Source of the DNA: Nematostella vectensis
Lineage: Eukaryota; Cnidaria; Anthozoa; Actiniaria; Edwardsiidae
Assembly (NCBI RefSeq): GCF_932526225.1
Contig: NC_064036.1
Coordinates: 15,061,181-15,121,180, forward strand
Direction of reading: 5' to 3'
Length of the DNA: 60,000 bases
A model generated the notes under the pieces. It saw nothing but the letters and a program-made list of their open reading frames with translations. It ran no database searches and was not told the DNA's origin. Positions 57,741-60,000 of this stretch are shown piece by piece. A program made the translations under genes and the position numbers. Positions within the stretch are counted from its first letter, which is position 1. Each line of letters starts with the position of its first letter.

Positions 57741-59969
57741 CAGTTTTGCATCGATTCTAGGTTACCGTAGATAATCCAACAAACCCCCCCTATCTAAAAA
57801 AACGCCTTCCATCTAATGAACGCCCTCCCCTATGCTTACAAGTCTAAAAATTATCAGACAGAACGCATTTTCATGTGCTTCTATTGAATTCTGAATCAAA
57901 TTCCATGGTTTCCGCCGTCGTCGCCCGCGTTGCCTTCTACTGGGGGACGTAAAAGAACCTTTGGGGACGCCGGTCCGTCGTGCCAACTTTAGTGACAGGG
58001 CTGAATAACACTAATTATTGTAAGATCTTTAGAGCGATTTATATACTGTTTGTCGTCAGTCGTCAAACTCGTGTTCGAGTTCGATTATGCTGCGTATTAA
58101 AACTTTAACATTTTATATTATCCCATTTGATAATTACTTCCATGCGAAGGAATATTGACTCCGGTATATTCCCAATCGTATAGTGATGCTCAAAATTCAT
58201 TTCCCCTTATTTCGATCAGCAGTTATGTGTGATAAATACTTATTGATCTGCCCTAAAATATATTATTTTGTACTTTAGATAGAAGTGCCAATGGTAAACT
58301 GTCATGACCGGTTAGTTGTCATACGACTGTCATGAAGGGAACGCTTGTCATTCTCAGTCTAGACTAAAACAAATAAATAAATAATAGAGCGGCGATTATA
58401 TGGAAACGGGTAAATCGCTAACATAGCTCCAAACAATTTTTTTGTGTGCACCTTTTTCAACGACGGTGGCGACGCGAGCGACTATATGGAAACCGTTTAT
58501 TGCAAATTTTCCTACCCTCACGAGATTATTATACGCAGGTTATAATTGTATTAGAACTTTTCTTGCTACTAAACCAAATTAAAAAGCGGATAGTGTGAAT
58601 ATATCACACGAATATACTTAAATGAACCCATACTTCCGGTCGATTGATTTTTAACGGAAAACGCGAAAAATATTTCAAAATATTGAAAGCAGTGTGTCTA
58701 TTGGAAGTTTCTTTGGGGATGTGATTGATAATTTAGAGCGGATGGCCTGTTAAATATTTCGGATTCGAATAGATTCTTATGTCTTTTAAACGTTGAGGTT
58801 TCCTTCGGACCTCCGGAAGTAAACTGGTGACAATGCGGCTTAAATAGACAAAAATCAGTTTTCTTTAGAAGTTTATTTATAATGGGTTCCGATATGCCTC
58901 GTAATCCTCGGAAACGTTAGAGGAAAATACGCCTGGGTTTCCGAGGATGGTCATCCTGTGACCACAAGAATTATAAAGATAATGATGAAGTATAAAGATA
59001 ATGTTAGCTGAATGATCTAACGACCGCATTTATTTGTTTATTATCCATCTAACCCTCGGAATTTACCCGTATACCCTGGGCCAGCGTTCAAAGATCCTGA
59101 TAACAAACTACGATTATTCCAGTCGGTAGTTTGAAGAAGCCAAATCAGCTGTTTAAAAGACAACTAAACAAATTCAAGCGACCTTCATATAAAGACAAAG
59201 CATGTGTGATCGAGCGAGACACAAACAAGGGTTATCTAAAAACTTACCGAGCTCTTTTAGGGGAACCAAAAGGCTTCGAGGAATTTAGACCTGGTTCCGG
59301 ATAACTCTACCTTTGCTTACATATCCATTAAATCAAGAACAACCCATAATCGCTGGAATTTAGGCTTCAAAAATAGGACTATAACGGTGAGCGTCCAGTT
59401 AAAAATACTTCATTGTTTGGCGCGCTTTTACGAATCCGTTGTGCTATTGTTTGTCACGGGTCAAGTGACAACACAGACGTCAGCTGATTGGATGTAGCGT
59501 TTCGAGGTTACAAAGCACATGCGTGACTACAACAGACGTGACACAAGACAAAGATAACAAAAAGCGGTAAGTAACGCATTTGGAAGTAGTAACGCTAAAA
59601 TATTTTCTGTTAGAAATACCAAACACTATTATAGGATTACTTATCATAAATTCATTCTGCGATATACCTGTATACTGGAAATGCTGCGACCGTCACGCCA
59701 GAGAGCGACTAAAAACTAACCCGAATGAAATAAGACTTTTCTGACATACAAACTCTTGCTTGTTATTTTGTCACACAAAAAGTCACGTGAATTCTAAGTG
59801 CGAGTCGCCTAATGATTTTTATAGACAATGCTTTACCCTTTCCTGTTGTTTTGTAAGCAGGTCGCCTAGTGATATCAGCTTCATGTGTGTAAAAATTAGC
59901 AAATAAATAAACAAACGAATAAATTAGTAAAAATAGATTAACAAATGAATAAATAAATAGATTAACAAA

Positions 59970-60000
<31 letters not shown>
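57741..60000. other. Region upstream of the PDZ gene
   Basis: Mostly AT-rich with no recognisable coding exon. It should contain the PDZ 5' UTR exon and promoter. A cluster at about 59479-59492 (GACGTCAGCTGATTGG: CRE-like GACGTCA plus an inverted CCAAT) is the best promoter-like candidate, without further support. The last 120 bases become an (AAAT)n tract. Confidence 0.4.
59900..60000. repeat. (AAAT)n microsatellite
   Basis: Degenerate then perfect AAATAAATAAAT units running to the window end. Confidence 0.95.

Overview
The window looks like nuclear DNA of an intron-rich, early-branching animal. Four multi-exon genes could be rebuilt, with GT-AG (one GC-AG) introns, AT-rich intergenic DNA, many short inverted-repeat elements and an exceptional density of minisatellites. 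A cnidarian, most likely a sea anemone such as Nematostella, is my best guess, but that is inference; no marker in the window fixes the species. All exon models were built by hand from splice signals, reading-frame phase and family similarity. In each gene the exon lengths sum to a multiple of three with compatible phases at every junction.

Layout. (1) 213-3793, plus strand: the 3' part of REV1, the translesion-synthesis polymerase and scaffold, with two ubiquitin-binding motifs and the C-terminal polymerase-docking domain; the 5' part lies outside the window. (2) 6494-23046, minus strand: a complete anoctamin/TMEM16 gene (ANO-A, 27 coding exons, 893 residues). (3) 28233-43983, minus strand: a second anoctamin (ANO-B, 23 exons, 843 residues as modelled), head-to-tail with the first. 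The two are tandem paralogues with mostly identical exon lengths and three intron-position differences. (4) 44748-57582, minus strand: a three-PDZ scaffold protein (10 coding exons, 382 residues) whose three PDZ modules are cut by introns at the same two places and phases. REV1 and ANO-A are convergent; ANO-A, ANO-B and the PDZ gene are co-oriented. No pathway link between REV1 and the others is evident. Anoctamins are membrane channels or scramblases and PDZ proteins anchor membrane proteins, but a functional link is only a suggestion from proximity.

Most striking observation: at least eleven tandem-repeat arrays in this window begin exactly at an exon-intron junction. Their unit carries a copy of the splice site plus a piece of the exon edge, so one splice site is repeated 2 to about 27 times within the intron. 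This occurs in all four genes, on both acceptors and donors (including a GC donor), and the true site is always the copy touching the full exon. I found no established name for this arrangement. It may be a recurrent mutational process, a splicing-regulatory architecture, or both.

The rest is mobile-element debris: several foldback/MITE families (two with flanking 13-14 bp direct repeats), a LINE reverse-transcriptase tail in an ANO-B intron, hAT-like G-rich elements, microsatellites, and a recent 1-kb tandem duplication in the PDZ gene that lost an exon.
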